64,000 bases of DNA from Streptomyces cirratus (lineage in GTDB: Bacteria; Actinomycetota; Actinomycetes; Streptomycetales; Streptomycetaceae). Of the stretch, positions 17,267 to 25,119 are shown one piece after another (position 1 is the stretch's first letter; each line of letters starts with the position of its first letter). The notes below the pieces were generated by a model that was not told the origin of the DNA, made no database searches, and saw only the letters and a program-made list of their open reading frames with translations. Both the position numbers and the translations under genes were made by a program. The DNA lies in assembly GCF_014650775.1 (NCBI RefSeq), contig NZ_BMVP01000015.1, positions 1-64,000 of the forward strand, in the 5' to 3' direction.

Positions 17267-17302
17267 GGACGCACCCTGCTCGGGCCGCCGCGCTCCCCCG
17301 CG

Positions 17303-17848
17303 TCAGACGCGTTCGAGCGGTATGTGCGGGCCCGGCGGCAGGGTGACCGTTATGGGGTCGCCCGGGCGGATGGTGCCGCCGTGCCGGACCACGCCCATGA
17401 CGCCGGCCTTGAGCACCGGACGGCCTTCCTCGTCCCTGCCGACGACCTGCTTGAGCAGCCCCTTGCGGAATTTGTCGATCTGCAGGCAGGGATTGCGCAG
17501 GCCGGTCACCTCCACCAAGGCCTCCTCGCCGAGGCGCAGCAGTGTCCCGACGGGCAGGGCGAGGAGGTCTACGCCCTCCGTGGTGACGTTCTCCCCCAGC
17601 TCGCCGGGCCGGACGGTGAAGCCGGCGCCGGCGACCTCGTCGAAGAGCTCCCGGTGGATCAGGTGGACCTGCCGCAGGTTCGGCTGGGTCGGGTCCTGTG
17701 CCACTCGTGAACGGTGTTTGACGGTGACCCCGGCGTGTACGTCTCCCTCCACGCCCAGCCCGGCGAGCAGCGTGATGCTCTCCCGCCTCGGCTTGGTGAA
17801 CGAGTAGACGCCGTTGCTGCTGACCGCCGTAACCTGTGCGCTGCCCAT
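17303..17848 (-). CDS. MOSC-domain protein
   Basis: ATG 17848 after AGGGGGA gives 181 residues. The MOSC signature is visible from residue 30: LGVEGDVHAGVTVKHRSRV, then NLRQVHLIHRELFDEV, PGELGENVTTEG and the cysteine region TGLRNPCLQIDKFRKGLL with the conserved Cys used for sulfur carriage. MOSC domains are sulfur-carrier modules related to the molybdenum-cofactor sulfurase C-terminus. This is the stand-alone form. A small membrane protein gene lies 20 bp upstream on the same strand, so the two may be cotranscribed. Confidence 0.85.
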   Translation of the reverse strand: MGSAQVTAVSSNGVYSFTKPRRESITLLAGLGVEGDVHAGVTVKHRSRVAQDPTQPNLRQVHLIHRELFDEVAGAGFTVRPGELGENVTTEGVDLLALPVGTLLRLGEEALVEVTGLRNPCLQIDKFRKGLLKQVVGRDEEGRPVLKAGVMGVVRHGGTIRPGDPITVTLPPGPHIPLERV

Positions 17849-17868
17849 GTGCGTCCCCCTGGCCGCCG

Positions 17869-18051
17869 TCAGCGGCCGATCTGCTTCCTGGATATACCCC
17901 GCAGCCGACGTCGCTGGGAGGAGTCCAGCATGAAGTACGCCACGGTGGGCACCCCGATCAGGACCAGGAGCCCGGCCCAGAATCCGACCGTCGCGAACAG
18001 CACGATGGCTGCCACCACGCCGGCAACCGCGACCTTTCCGCCTGTGGACAT
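17869..18051 (-). CDS. Small two-helix membrane protein
   Basis: A 60-residue frame starts at ATG 18051 (MSTGGKVAVAGVVAAIVLF), preceded by AAGGAGG about 7 nt upstream. It has a hydrophobic N-terminal two-thirds, probably two closely spaced membrane helices, and a basic tail (SQRRRLRGISRKQIG) that should stay in the cytoplasm. I recall similar short proteins in other Streptomyces but no function. It lies between the TetR and MOSC genes, 16 and 20 bp away, all on the minus strand. Confidence 0.65.
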   Translation of the reverse strand: MSTGGKVAVAGVVAAIVLFATVGFWAGLLVLIGVPTVAYFMLDSSQRRRLRGISRKQIGR

Positions 18052-18067
18052 CTGCGGACACCTCCTT

Positions 18068-18724
18068 CTACGTCGGCCACTGTCCCTTCAACGCGTCACC
18101 CCCGCCATGGGTTCCCGCACCCCGTGGGACGGGAACGCGTACCAGGCCGGTGACGTGGTCGGTGATCATGTCGAGGACCTCGGAGGCCGCTTCCTCGTCT
18201 CCGAGGACGAGGAAGCGCAGGGTCAGGCCGTCCGTCATGGCGGCGAGGTAGCGGGCGAGGACCTCGGTCGGCACGGCCGGTTCGAAGTCCATCACGGTGC
18301 GGAGCTGATCGATGAGTGCGCCGTAGGTGTCGGAGTACAGCCGGTACTGCCGTCGCGCGAGGTGGGCGAAGTCGCTCTGGCGCACGGCGTACTGGGTGAG
18401 CTCGTAGGTGAGCATGTGCTCGCCCGGGTTGGCCACCACGTGGTCCCAGTAGGCCTGGAAGCCGGCCCGGATCGTCTCGTGGAGGGTGGCCCGAGGGCGG
18501 AGCGCCTCCCGGACCACCCGGATGCAGTGTTCGGTGATCGTCTCGATGACGGATTCCAGCAGGGCCTGCTTCGAGTCGAAGCAGTAGTGGAAGACGCTCA
18601 GCGACAGCCCGGCCTCGGCGGCGATGGACCGGGTGGTCGTCCGGGCGACGCCGTCGCGGGTCATCGCCCGGATCGCCGCCTCGGTCAGCTGGCGCCGCCG
18701 GTCGGCCAGGGGCATGCGTCCCAT
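18068..18724 (-). CDS. TetR-family transcriptional regulator
   Basis: ATG 18724 after AAAGGA gives 218 residues. The N-terminal TetR helix-turn-helix is clear: RRRQLTEAAIRAMTRDGVARTTTRSIAAEAGLSLSVFHYCFDSKQALLESVI (residues 9-60). The rest is a helical ligand-binding domain resembling BetI/TetR_C_6 types. It is probably the first gene of an operon with the small membrane protein and MOSC genes. Four direct 9-bp repeats lie just upstream (18737-18772) and are plausible operator half-sites for autoregulation. Confidence 0.85.
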   Translation of the reverse strand: MGRMPLADRRRQLTEAAIRAMTRDGVARTTTRSIAAEAGLSLSVFHYCFDSKQALLESVIETITEHCIRVVREALRPRATLHETIRAGFQAYWDHVVANPGEHMLTYELTQYAVRQSDFAHLARRQYRLYSDTYGALIDQLRTVMDFEPAVPTEVLARYLAAMTDGLTLRFLVLGDEEAASEVLDMITDHVTGLVRVPVPRGAGTHGGGDALKGQWPT

Positions 18725-18736
18725 GCGTGTTCCTTT

Positions 18737-18772
18737 CGTACACGTCGTACACGTCGTACGCGTCGTACGCGT
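18737..18772. repeat. Four tandem 9-bp repeats CGTACRCGT upstream of TetR gene
   Basis: Units at 18737-18745 and 18746-18754 read CGTACACGT. Units at 18755-18763 and 18764-18772 read CGTACGCGT. They end 13 bp before the TetR start codon. Each unit is partly palindromic (ACGCGT, GTAC), so the array could bind two or more dimers. The array overlaps the expected leader or promoter. Confidence 0.7.
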
Positions 18773-18820
18773 TCACCGCCGGGACGCATGCCCCACGTGG
18801 TCAGCTGCCGCCGTGCGTGG

Positions 18821-20887
18821 TCAGCTGCTGTAGACGCCGACCTCGTTGAGGGAGTAGCCCCACTGCGTGCCGCGGCCCTGCCCGTGGACGCGGACGTAGC
18901 GGGCCGGGACTCCGGCGAACTGGGCGGTGTCCAGGCCGCCGTCACCGGTGGTGGTGGACCAGACCGTCTGCCAGTTGGTGCCGTCGGCGGAGGTCTCGAT
19001 GCGATACGCCCTGCCGTAGGCGCGCTCCCAGTCCAGGGTGACGCGCTTGACCAGCTTCGAGGAGCCGAGGTCCACGCTGAACCACTGGTCGTCGTTCCAG
19101 TCGCTTGCCCAGCGGGTTCCCCGGTCGCCGTCGACGGCGCGGCCGGGCGCGTAGCTGGTGAACGGGTTCCACTCCGAGGTACTCGCCGTCGCCGCCGCTC
19201 CCGCCACGAGGTTGACCCCGGCCTGGTGGTGCTCGGACGCGCCCCACGTGCGCAGATACGATTCGGCGCCGCGGAAGAGGTCGTCCACGATGCCCTGGCC
19301 GCCGACGATCCGGATGTCCTCGATCCAGTCCGGGACCAGGCCGTAGTGCGCGGCCCCGTCGGTGTTGAGGTCCCAGGTGCGCTGTCCGGCGCTCTGCCGG
19401 TCGATCACGGAACCCCCGTCGGTGCTGCGGAACGGGTACCTGACGGGGTTCGGGGTGTTCGCGCCGCGCGGGCCGGGCCAGCCGCCGACGCCGTTCATGT
19501 CGGTGCCGTAGCCGTAGCCGACGCCGTACTTCTCGCGCAGTGCCTGCGTACGCTTCGCCTCCGCGCTGAAACCCTCGGAGCCGTTCATGTACTGGGCGGC
19601 GAAACCGCCTAGCTTGTAGAGCCGCTCGGTCCAGCCGAGGTCCATCCAGCTGTGCGAGGAGATCACGCCCGGGTAGGACTCGGTCTCCAGGATGTCGAAG
19701 GCCTGCCCGGCGGCCTTGACGCTCATGTGGTCGACTTCGAGCATCATCTTGCGTTTCATCATGCCGCGCACCGCGTACTCACCGAGCGCCGTGAGGCCCC
19801 TGGTGTTGCACTGGGCGTCGGCCGCGTACGCCGGAACCGTGACACCCGGCGGCAGTTCCTTCTGCGCCTGCGGCGCCGGGGCGAGCCCGATCGGGTTGTC
19901 GTGCTGCGGGCCGGCGCACTTCTCGGTCTGCCAGAAGGTGCCGGTCGACAGGAACTGCCCGACGTTGATGGCCGTACCGAGCGCGCCTTCGTCGAAGCGG
20001 ACGCCGCAGAGGGCGTTGTCGAACTTGTGGCAGAGGAACATGCTGCGGACGCCGAGGCGGTAGAGCTCGTCCAGGCCCCGGTCGACGTCTTCCTTGCTGC
20101 ACTGGGCGATGTCGAGGATCTGCTTGCAGCCGAAGGGCTCGGAGGTCTCGACGCCGAGGACGACGGCGAGTTTCCCCTGTTTGACGACGTCACGGGCCTG
20201 GGCGGAGTCGGTGACGATACGGAACCAGCCCTTTCCGGGGCCGCCGTACATCTTGTCGATGAACGCCTGCATGTCGTAGGTCTTCTGCGCTTCGAGGCGG
20301 ATGGCGTCCATCTCGTTGCAACCGCGGTCCTTGAAGAAGTAGACCGAGCAGATGACCCCGTTGGTGACGAGGTCGTTGACGAGTACCCGCTGGCCGCCGC
20401 GCCAGGCGCGTTCGATCCAGGCGTAGTAGTTCTGCTGGTGGGTCAGGGAGTCGTGGGCGGGCCAGTCCTTGAAGGTGGGCCAGCCGGTGGGGTCGTGCTT
20501 GCCGTCGCCGCCCTTGGTGATGAAGTCGAAGATGGCGAGGGAACCGTCGGGGTAGTGCTCGGGGCAGTCCTTGAGGGCGTCGGCGACACCCAGGTCGGAG
20601 AAGGGTTTGCCGCAGATGAGGCGGCCGCCGAAGCCCTCGTTCGCCATGATGTGGTCGTGGGCGTCGACGAAGCCGCGTACGTTGCCTTGCGCGTCGGTGC
20701 CCTTGAAGGGCTCGCCCGTGACGTTGACGGCCGAGTCCGGCGCCGGCCGGGCGACGGGGTCCCACCAGCCCGGGCCGTCCGCGGCGGCCCCTTGGGTGGG
20801 GCCGAGGACCATGGCGAGCATGGCCAGGAGTAAGGACAGGACCGCGATCGGCCTGCCTCCGCTGTGCGGCTGTCGGGTCACGGCCAT
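18821..20887 (-). CDS. Large secreted M19/amidohydrolase-like protein with C-terminal discoidin (F5/8C) domain
   Basis: Choosing ATG 20887 (GGAG 8 nt upstream) gives 688 residues with a Sec signal peptide (RPIAVLSLLLAMLAMVLG, cleavage after about residue 36). The catalytic part is amidohydrolase or membrane-dipeptidase-like. It shows FVDAHDHIMANEG (HxH, around 73), VVLGVETSEPFG, RSMFLCHKFDNALCG, MMLEVDHMSVKAAGQAFDIL, GVISSHSWMDLG and YGYGTDMNGVGG (terminal Asp). From about 555 an F5/8-type C domain follows (ASTSEWNPFTSYAPGRAVDGDRGTRWASDW, QWFSVDLGSS, YVRVHGQG), usually carbohydrate-binding. Leu19 is a TTA codon (20831-20833), implying bldA-dependent expression. The substrate is unknown. Confidence 0.8.
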   Translation of the reverse strand: MAVTRQPHSGGRPIAVLSLLLAMLAMVLGPTQGAAADGPGWWDPVARPAPDSAVNVTGEPFKGTDAQGNVRGFVDAHDHIMANEGFGGRLICGKPFSDLGVADALKDCPEHYPDGSLAIFDFITKGGDGKHDPTGWPTFKDWPAHDSLTHQQNYYAWIERAWRGGQRVLVNDLVTNGVICSVYFFKDRGCNEMDAIRLEAQKTYDMQAFIDKMYGGPGKGWFRIVTDSAQARDVVKQGKLAVVLGVETSEPFGCKQILDIAQCSKEDVDRGLDELYRLGVRSMFLCHKFDNALCGVRFDEGALGTAINVGQFLSTGTFWQTEKCAGPQHDNPIGLAPAPQAQKELPPGVTVPAYAADAQCNTRGLTALGEYAVRGMMKRKMMLEVDHMSVKAAGQAFDILETESYPGVISSHSWMDLGWTERLYKLGGFAAQYMNGSEGFSAEAKRTQALREKYGVGYGYGTDMNGVGGWPGPRGANTPNPVRYPFRSTDGGSVIDRQSAGQRTWDLNTDGAAHYGLVPDWIEDIRIVGGQGIVDDLFRGAESYLRTWGASEHHQAGVNLVAGAAATASTSEWNPFTSYAPGRAVDGDRGTRWASDWNDDQWFSVDLGSSKLVKRVTLDWERAYGRAYRIETSADGTNWQTVWSTTTGDGGLDTAQFAGVPARYVRVHGQGRGTQWGYSLNEVGVYSS

Positions 20888-20924
20888 CACCATGTCTCCG
20901 GTCGGCGGACGGCGGGCTGGATTG

Positions 20925-21204
20925 TCATGTCCCGCCCAAGGTCCACCGAGAATCGCGACTGCCGCAAGAAGAGTCAAGGGTCCGGGACGGTTGACCTGAC
21001 GCTGCGTCGGATCGGTGCCCGCCGGAGCAGTCCGCGTGGGCCGACATCTCGGCGAAGACGGCGGGGCCGGAGGTGGCGCCGGGAGTCCTGACGGTCACGC
21101 TCACGGTGCCGGCGGATGCGGTCGCGGGTACGGCCAGGGCCCGTGCGGCGCCGATGGCGAGCGACCTTCCCGGTGACGCGGCGGAGCAGCAGCCCCTTGG
21201 ACAT
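20925..21204 (-). pseudogene. Frameshifted remnant of a small secreted protein
   Basis: ATG 21204 has an excellent Shine-Dalgarno (AAGGGAG, 5 nt upstream) and starts MSKGLLLRRVTGKVA, a typical signal-peptide n-region. In the same frame the sequence then becomes improbable (HRRRTGPGRTRDRIRR). In the next frame it continues sensibly as SLAIGAARALAVPATASAGTV, then VRTPGATSGPAVFAEMSAHADC, with strong GC3. A single indel near 21160 would join a signal peptide with an Ala-X-Ala site to a mature start. Beyond about 20995 codon bias is lost. This suggests a decayed and truncated gene, or a sequencing error followed by a short real gene. Confidence 0.4.
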
Positions 21205-21558
21205 GGAGTCTCCCTTGCGGGATGCGCTGCGGCGAACGCGGCACGGCGGCGTGTGCGCGAGCGCCGCGCCCGGGGGAAGTACCGGACTCTGGTGGTGAGG
21301 CTGGGCGAACCGGTGAAGACGGCCCGCGGGGAGGGGTCCCGGGATGGTGGGGCCGGCCAGGGAACGGCCGGTTCGCCGCCCTCACCCGCATTGCCCTGCG
21401 GACTCGAACGGGCTTGCCACGCCGCACCTACCGCACAAACCGCTACGTCCGGATAGCATGTGCGACTCGCCGAAGTGGACTGGAGCAGGATGTGACGGAA
21501 GTCTGACGGCACCGCGTCGCCCCTGGTGGCGGGCGCCCGCAAGTGGTCGAATCAGCGC

Positions 21559-22317
21559 GTGAGTACAGAGCAGCCCGCCCCGGGACCACCACATCCGGAA
21601 CCCGACCCCGACGAGACCGGCACGCCGGTCGGACGACGGCTGGTCCTCGGCATGGTCGGCCTCGGCGCCGCCGGGCTGCTGGCCGCGCCCGTTCTGCAGC
21701 GCGGGCTCGAAACCGCGCTCGGCGCGGCCGCCGACAAGGATCCGACGGGGCTCACGGGTCTGCTCCCGAACGGCGGCGGCTTCCGCTACTACTCGGTCGC
21801 CTCCTCGGTGCCCGAACGCGGCCCCGCGGACTACCGGCTGACCGTCGACGGACTGGTCGAGCGGCCGGCCACGTACGACCTCGACGCGCTGCGGCGGCTC
21901 CCGCAGACCCGCGTGGTCCGGGACGTCCAGTGCGTCACGGGCTGGCGCGTGCCGGGTACCGCCTTCGAGGGGGTCCCGGTGTCGCGGCTGCTCGACGCCG
22001 CCGGGGTGCGGCCGCAGGGCCGCGCCATCCGGTTCACCTGCTTCGACGGCGCCTACACCGAGAGCCTCACCCTCCCGCAGGCCCGCAGGGACGACGTCAT
22101 GGTGGCCTTGCGTATGCAGGACGAACCGCTGGGCCACGTCCACGGCGGACCGGCGCGGCTCTACGTCGCCCCCATGTACTTCTACAAGTCCGCGAAGTGG
22201 CTCTCGGGCATCACCGTCACCGACGAGGTGGCACCGGGCTACTGGGAACGGCTCGGCTACGACGTCGACGCGTGGGTCGGCAGATCGAACGGACGCGACG
22301 ATGCCCCTACCGTCTGA
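21559..22317 (+). CDS. Molybdopterin-dependent oxidoreductase (sulfite oxidase/YedY-like), membrane-anchored
   Basis: Taking GTG 21559 gives 252 residues (VSTEQPAPG). A hydrophobic segment (about 28-48, LVLGMVGLGAAGLLAAPVL) can anchor or export it. RR precedes it only weakly, so Tat export is uncertain. The molybdopterin-binding sulfite-oxidase fold is shown by YRLTVDGLVERPATYDLDALRRLPQ, the molybdenum ligand cysteine in VRDVQCVTGWRVPGTAFEGVPVSRLLDAAG, and GGPARLYVAPMYFYKSAKWLSGI. Its stop overlaps the next gene, a cytochrome b-type protein, by 17 bp, which makes a MsrP/MsrQ-like or related two-component redox enzyme likely. No clear Shine-Dalgarno is seen. GTG 21526 is an alternative. Confidence 0.85.
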   Translation: MSTEQPAPGPPHPEPDPDETGTPVGRRLVLGMVGLGAAGLLAAPVLQRGLETALGAAADKDPTGLTGLLPNGGGFRYYSVASSVPERGPADYRLTVDGLVERPATYDLDALRRLPQTRVVRDVQCVTGWRVPGTAFEGVPVSRLLDAAGVRPQGRAIRFTCFDGAYTESLTLPQARRDDVMVALRMQDEPLGHVHGGPARLYVAPMYFYKSAKWLSGITVTDEVAPGYWERLGYDVDAWVGRSNGRDDAPTV

Positions 22318-22912
22318 AACACCCGGGCGGGTACACCGGTTCGGCAGGACCCAGCGGTGGGTCCACCGCAGCACGGCCGCCCTGATGGGCGTGTGCGTGG
22401 TGTCCGCGGGGTGCCTGTACCTTCCCCCGCTCGCGGAGCTGGTGGGGCGCCGCCGTCTGGTGGTCACCGTCCACGAGTGGTCGGGGCTGCTGCTGGTGGT
22501 CCCCGTCCTGTTCGGCCTGGCGTCCCGCGCCCTGCGCGCCGACCTCGGCCGCCTGGGGCGGTTCGGGCCGCACGACGGGGTGTGGCTGCGCAGCGCCCTG
22601 CGACGGGGCGGGGACCGTCCGGCCGGGAAGTTCAACGCCGGGCAGAAGGTGTACGCGGGCTGGCTGGCCGGGGCGGTGCTGGTGATGCTGGGCACCGGGC
22701 TGCTGATGTGGCTGACCGGGCTCGCCCCGCTGGTCCTGCGGACCGGCGCCACCTTCGTCCACGACTGGCTCGCCCTGACCCTCGGCGTCGTCGTCGCCGG
22801 ACACATCGGCATGGCCCTGCGCGATCCGGAGGCCCGGCGCGGCCTGCGCACGGGCTCCGTCGACCGGCACTGGGCGGAGCGCGAGCATCCGCTCTGGCGG
22901 CACGGCGGCTGA
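22301..22912 (+). CDS. Cytochrome b/b6-type membrane subunit paired with the molybdoenzyme
   Basis: The 203-residue protein has four probable membrane helices. Histidines in or next to them (WVHRS near 21, VTVHEWSG near 58, FVHDWLAL near 153, VAGHIGMAL near 168) are the expected haem b ligands of a b561 or formate dehydrogenase gamma-like fold. ATG 22301 lies 17 bp inside the upstream molybdoenzyme gene, so translation is coupled. It likely passes electrons between the quinone pool and the molybdopterin subunit. A strong terminator hairpin follows at 22923-22953. Confidence 0.85.
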   Translation: MPLPSETPGRVHRFGRTQRWVHRSTAALMGVCVVSAGCLYLPPLAELVGRRRLVVTVHEWSGLLLVVPVLFGLASRALRADLGRLGRFGPHDGVWLRSALRRGGDRPAGKFNAGQKVYAGWLAGAVLVMLGTGLLMWLTGLAPLVLRTGATFVHDWLALTLGVVVAGHIGMALRDPEARRGLRTGSVDRHWAEREHPLWRHGG

Positions 22913-22922
22913 CGACCGGCTC

Positions 22923-22953
22923 GCCCCGGGCGCTCCTCAAGGAGCCCCGGGGC
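22923..22953. terminator. Hairpin terminator between convergent genes
   Basis: GCCCCGGG plus GCTCC on the left pair with GGAGC and CCCGGGGC on the right around a TCAA loop, with one bulged base. It lies between the ends of two convergent genes (22912 and 22981). Confidence 0.7.
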
Positions 22954-22980
22954 ACCGTCCGCCGCCCGCCGCCCGGCCCG

Positions 22981-24549
22981 TCAGCCCCCGTCGCGTACCG
23001 CGACGATGCCGTTGAAGACGCCGACGTAGGCCGTGCCGTCGGGACCGAGTGTGATCGGCGCCCAGTTGTTGTCGTACAGGGGCCCGGTGCCCGTCAGCCG
23101 GCGCCAGCGGCGCTCGCCGGTGCGGAAGTCCACCGCCGTGAGGTACCACGCGTCGATCCCCCAGGCGTTGGGCTCCTTTTCGTAGAAGTACAGCAGCCCG
23201 TTGCCGGTGGACAGTTTGGGCACGACGGAGGGCGAGCGGACGGCGCTGTGCCACACCGTGTCGCAGCCGCTTCCGTCGGGCCGGACGTCGATGCGGCTGA
23301 CTCCCCCGACCACCGACTTGCCGAGCAGCAGGCTGGTGGGGTTCTCGTAGCCGTAGTTGTTCTCGACGACGATGCTGTTGCCCCAGGTGATCAGGGAGTT
23401 GTCGGTGGTGGAGGCGCCGGAGGCGAACACCGGGACCTTGCAGACCAGCCGCCGGTCCGCCGGCACGTCCACGCCCCGTCTGTAGACCAGCACGTTCATC
23501 CGGTCGTCGGCGTTGTCGGTGATGGCGACGTAGCCGTCCCCGAAGAGGTCCGGGGTGGTGCCGGAACCCTGGTTGACGGAACCGGGTTTGGTTCCGGTCC
23601 CCCGGTCGTAGGTCTGGCGCCACTGGGCCTCGGGGGTGCCGTCGGCGGTGGCGCGGAAGCTGTACAGCGCGTGGTCGGTGACGATGGAGACTCCGTCCTG
23701 CGCGACGGAGAAGGAGTTCTGGATCTCCTCCCCGTCGAGGCGGACGGAACGGATCCGGGAGGTCGTCGGGTCCACGGTGCCCACGCGTCCCTGGCGGGTG
23801 ACCCACCAGATGCGGCCGTCCCAGTCGGGCATCACGGAGGTGACGGGATCGCAGGTGCCGCTGGGCCACAGGTTGGTCCAGCCGACGCAGTCGTGCGGCA
23901 CGTGAGCGGTGAGGTCCCAGTCGGCGTCGACGGTGAACTTCCAGCCGCCGTCCGGGTTCTGGGAGTGGGCGAGGCGCAGGATGTGCTGGCGCGAGTCGGC
24001 CAGCACGGCGCGGTCCTGGTCGTCCAGGTAGAAGTAGGCGCCGCCCGAGGTGTCCTTGAAGATCTTGGAGAAGTCGAGGGACGTGATCGCCTCGACGGTG
24101 GAGGAGCGCTGCGGGAGCTGGTGTTCGGCGAGCGTGGCCAGCGTCTGCGGATCCAGGAGCTTGACCTTGAAGCCGGAGAACGTGCCGCAGACGGTGACCA
24201 GCCGGCCGGCCGTGTCAAAGGTGGCGGTGGCGCATTCGCCGCCGAGAGCGGCGATCTTCTCGCTGGTCACCTTGGGGTTCTTGCCGAGCGGGCCGGACCA
24301 GGGTGACGTGGCGCTGCCCGCGGCGTCGGAGTGCATGCCGCTGCGGCCGTTGGGCGCGAGGTAGGGGTGCTGCGGCGGGGCTTCGCCGGGCAGCGGTGCG
24401 GCGGCTGCCGGGCCGCCGTCGTACTGGCTGACCAGGCGGTGGCCGGGCGCCTTGGGTATCTCCTCGGCCTGCGCCGGGCTGATCCCGTACATCGCCACGA
24501 AGACGGCGACGGCGGGGACCACGGCGCAGTTCAGCGCTCTTCGGAACAT
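22981..24549 (-). CDS. Secreted beta-propeller-like protein of unknown function
   Basis: ATG 24549 follows GGAGGGAG at 6 nt and gives 522 residues. A Sec signal peptide (MFRRALNCAVVPAVAVFVAMYGISPAQA) is cleaved near residue 28. The mature part shows repeated short beta segments of PQQ/WD-like propellers: GRLVTVCGTFSGFKVKLLDPQTLATL, MPDWDGRIWWVTRQGRVGTVDPTTS, GDGYVAITDNADDRMNVLVYRR and ITLGPDGTAYVGVFNGIVAV. Four or more cysteines suggest an oxidised extracellular protein. No catalytic motif is seen and no neighbour suggests a pathway. Confidence 0.65.
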   Translation of the reverse strand: MFRRALNCAVVPAVAVFVAMYGISPAQAEEIPKAPGHRLVSQYDGGPAAAAPLPGEAPPQHPYLAPNGRSGMHSDAAGSATSPWSGPLGKNPKVTSEKIAALGGECATATFDTAGRLVTVCGTFSGFKVKLLDPQTLATLAEHQLPQRSSTVEAITSLDFSKIFKDTSGGAYFYLDDQDRAVLADSRQHILRLAHSQNPDGGWKFTVDADWDLTAHVPHDCVGWTNLWPSGTCDPVTSVMPDWDGRIWWVTRQGRVGTVDPTTSRIRSVRLDGEEIQNSFSVAQDGVSIVTDHALYSFRATADGTPEAQWRQTYDRGTGTKPGSVNQGSGTTPDLFGDGYVAITDNADDRMNVLVYRRGVDVPADRRLVCKVPVFASGASTTDNSLITWGNSIVVENNYGYENPTSLLLGKSVVGGVSRIDVRPDGSGCDTVWHSAVRSPSVVPKLSTGNGLLYFYEKEPNAWGIDAWYLTAVDFRTGERRWRRLTGTGPLYDNNWAPITLGPDGTAYVGVFNGIVAVRDGG

Positions 24550-24733
24550 CCGGACTCCCTCCATTCCTATCGTCCGATCGGTTCTGTTGACACCACGTCT
24601 GACATCGCGCCGCCGCCAGACGCTAGGTCGAACCGTCGGATGAGTCCATGGAGGAGCCGGATGATTCACGAACGCGCAACAGTCGATCACCGGGCGGAAT
24701 CAAGGGAGTCGGGAATGAGGGGATCCGAGGGGT

Positions 24734-24928
24734 TCAGGGGTTGAGGCCGGAGACCACGCTCGCCGTCGCGGCGAGCCCGCTGTGGATGGTCGCGGCGACG
24801 CTGCTGCTCGCGAGGTAGAAGCCGAGCAGGACACAGACGAGGGCGTGGGAGAACTTGAGGCCTCCGCCCCGCAGGAAGATCCACGCGAGGACGAGGAGCA
24901 GGACGATCACGGAGAGGGAAATCACCAT
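24734..24928 (-). CDS. Small membrane protein
   Basis: ATG 24928 after AAGGAGG gives 64 residues beginning MVISLSVIVLLLVLAWIFLRGG. Two membrane helices (2-17 and 26-45) are joined by a GGGLKFSH turn. Similar 60-65 residue proteins occur in many actinomycetes, including beside plasmid-transfer genes, but nothing here supports transfer. The upstream in-frame extension to 25075 has no ribosome site. It is divergent from the FN3 lipoprotein gene. Confidence 0.7.
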   Translation of the reverse strand: MVISLSVIVLLLVLAWIFLRGGGLKFSHALVCVLLGFYLASSSVAATIHSGLAATASVVSGLNP

Positions 24929-25119
24929 CGAAGCCTCCTTCGGGCGCCGCCATGGTGGCGCAGTGGAGGGGGCCTTCGGGCGAAACACGTGTCCGCCGTA
25001 CGGGTGTTGACCCTGCGTGACCCACCGGAGGTGTACGGCGCCCGGGACTTGCCGGGGCGCGTCGGGCCGTGCCATATATGTCTAGACCTTTACGAGGCTT
25101 GCGGCGGAAGGCGCTTCCC

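Noticed and set aside
22357..24306. A 649-codon plus-strand frame
   Set aside because: It mirrors the cytochrome b and secreted propeller genes. It crosses a strong terminator and lacks a ribosome site.
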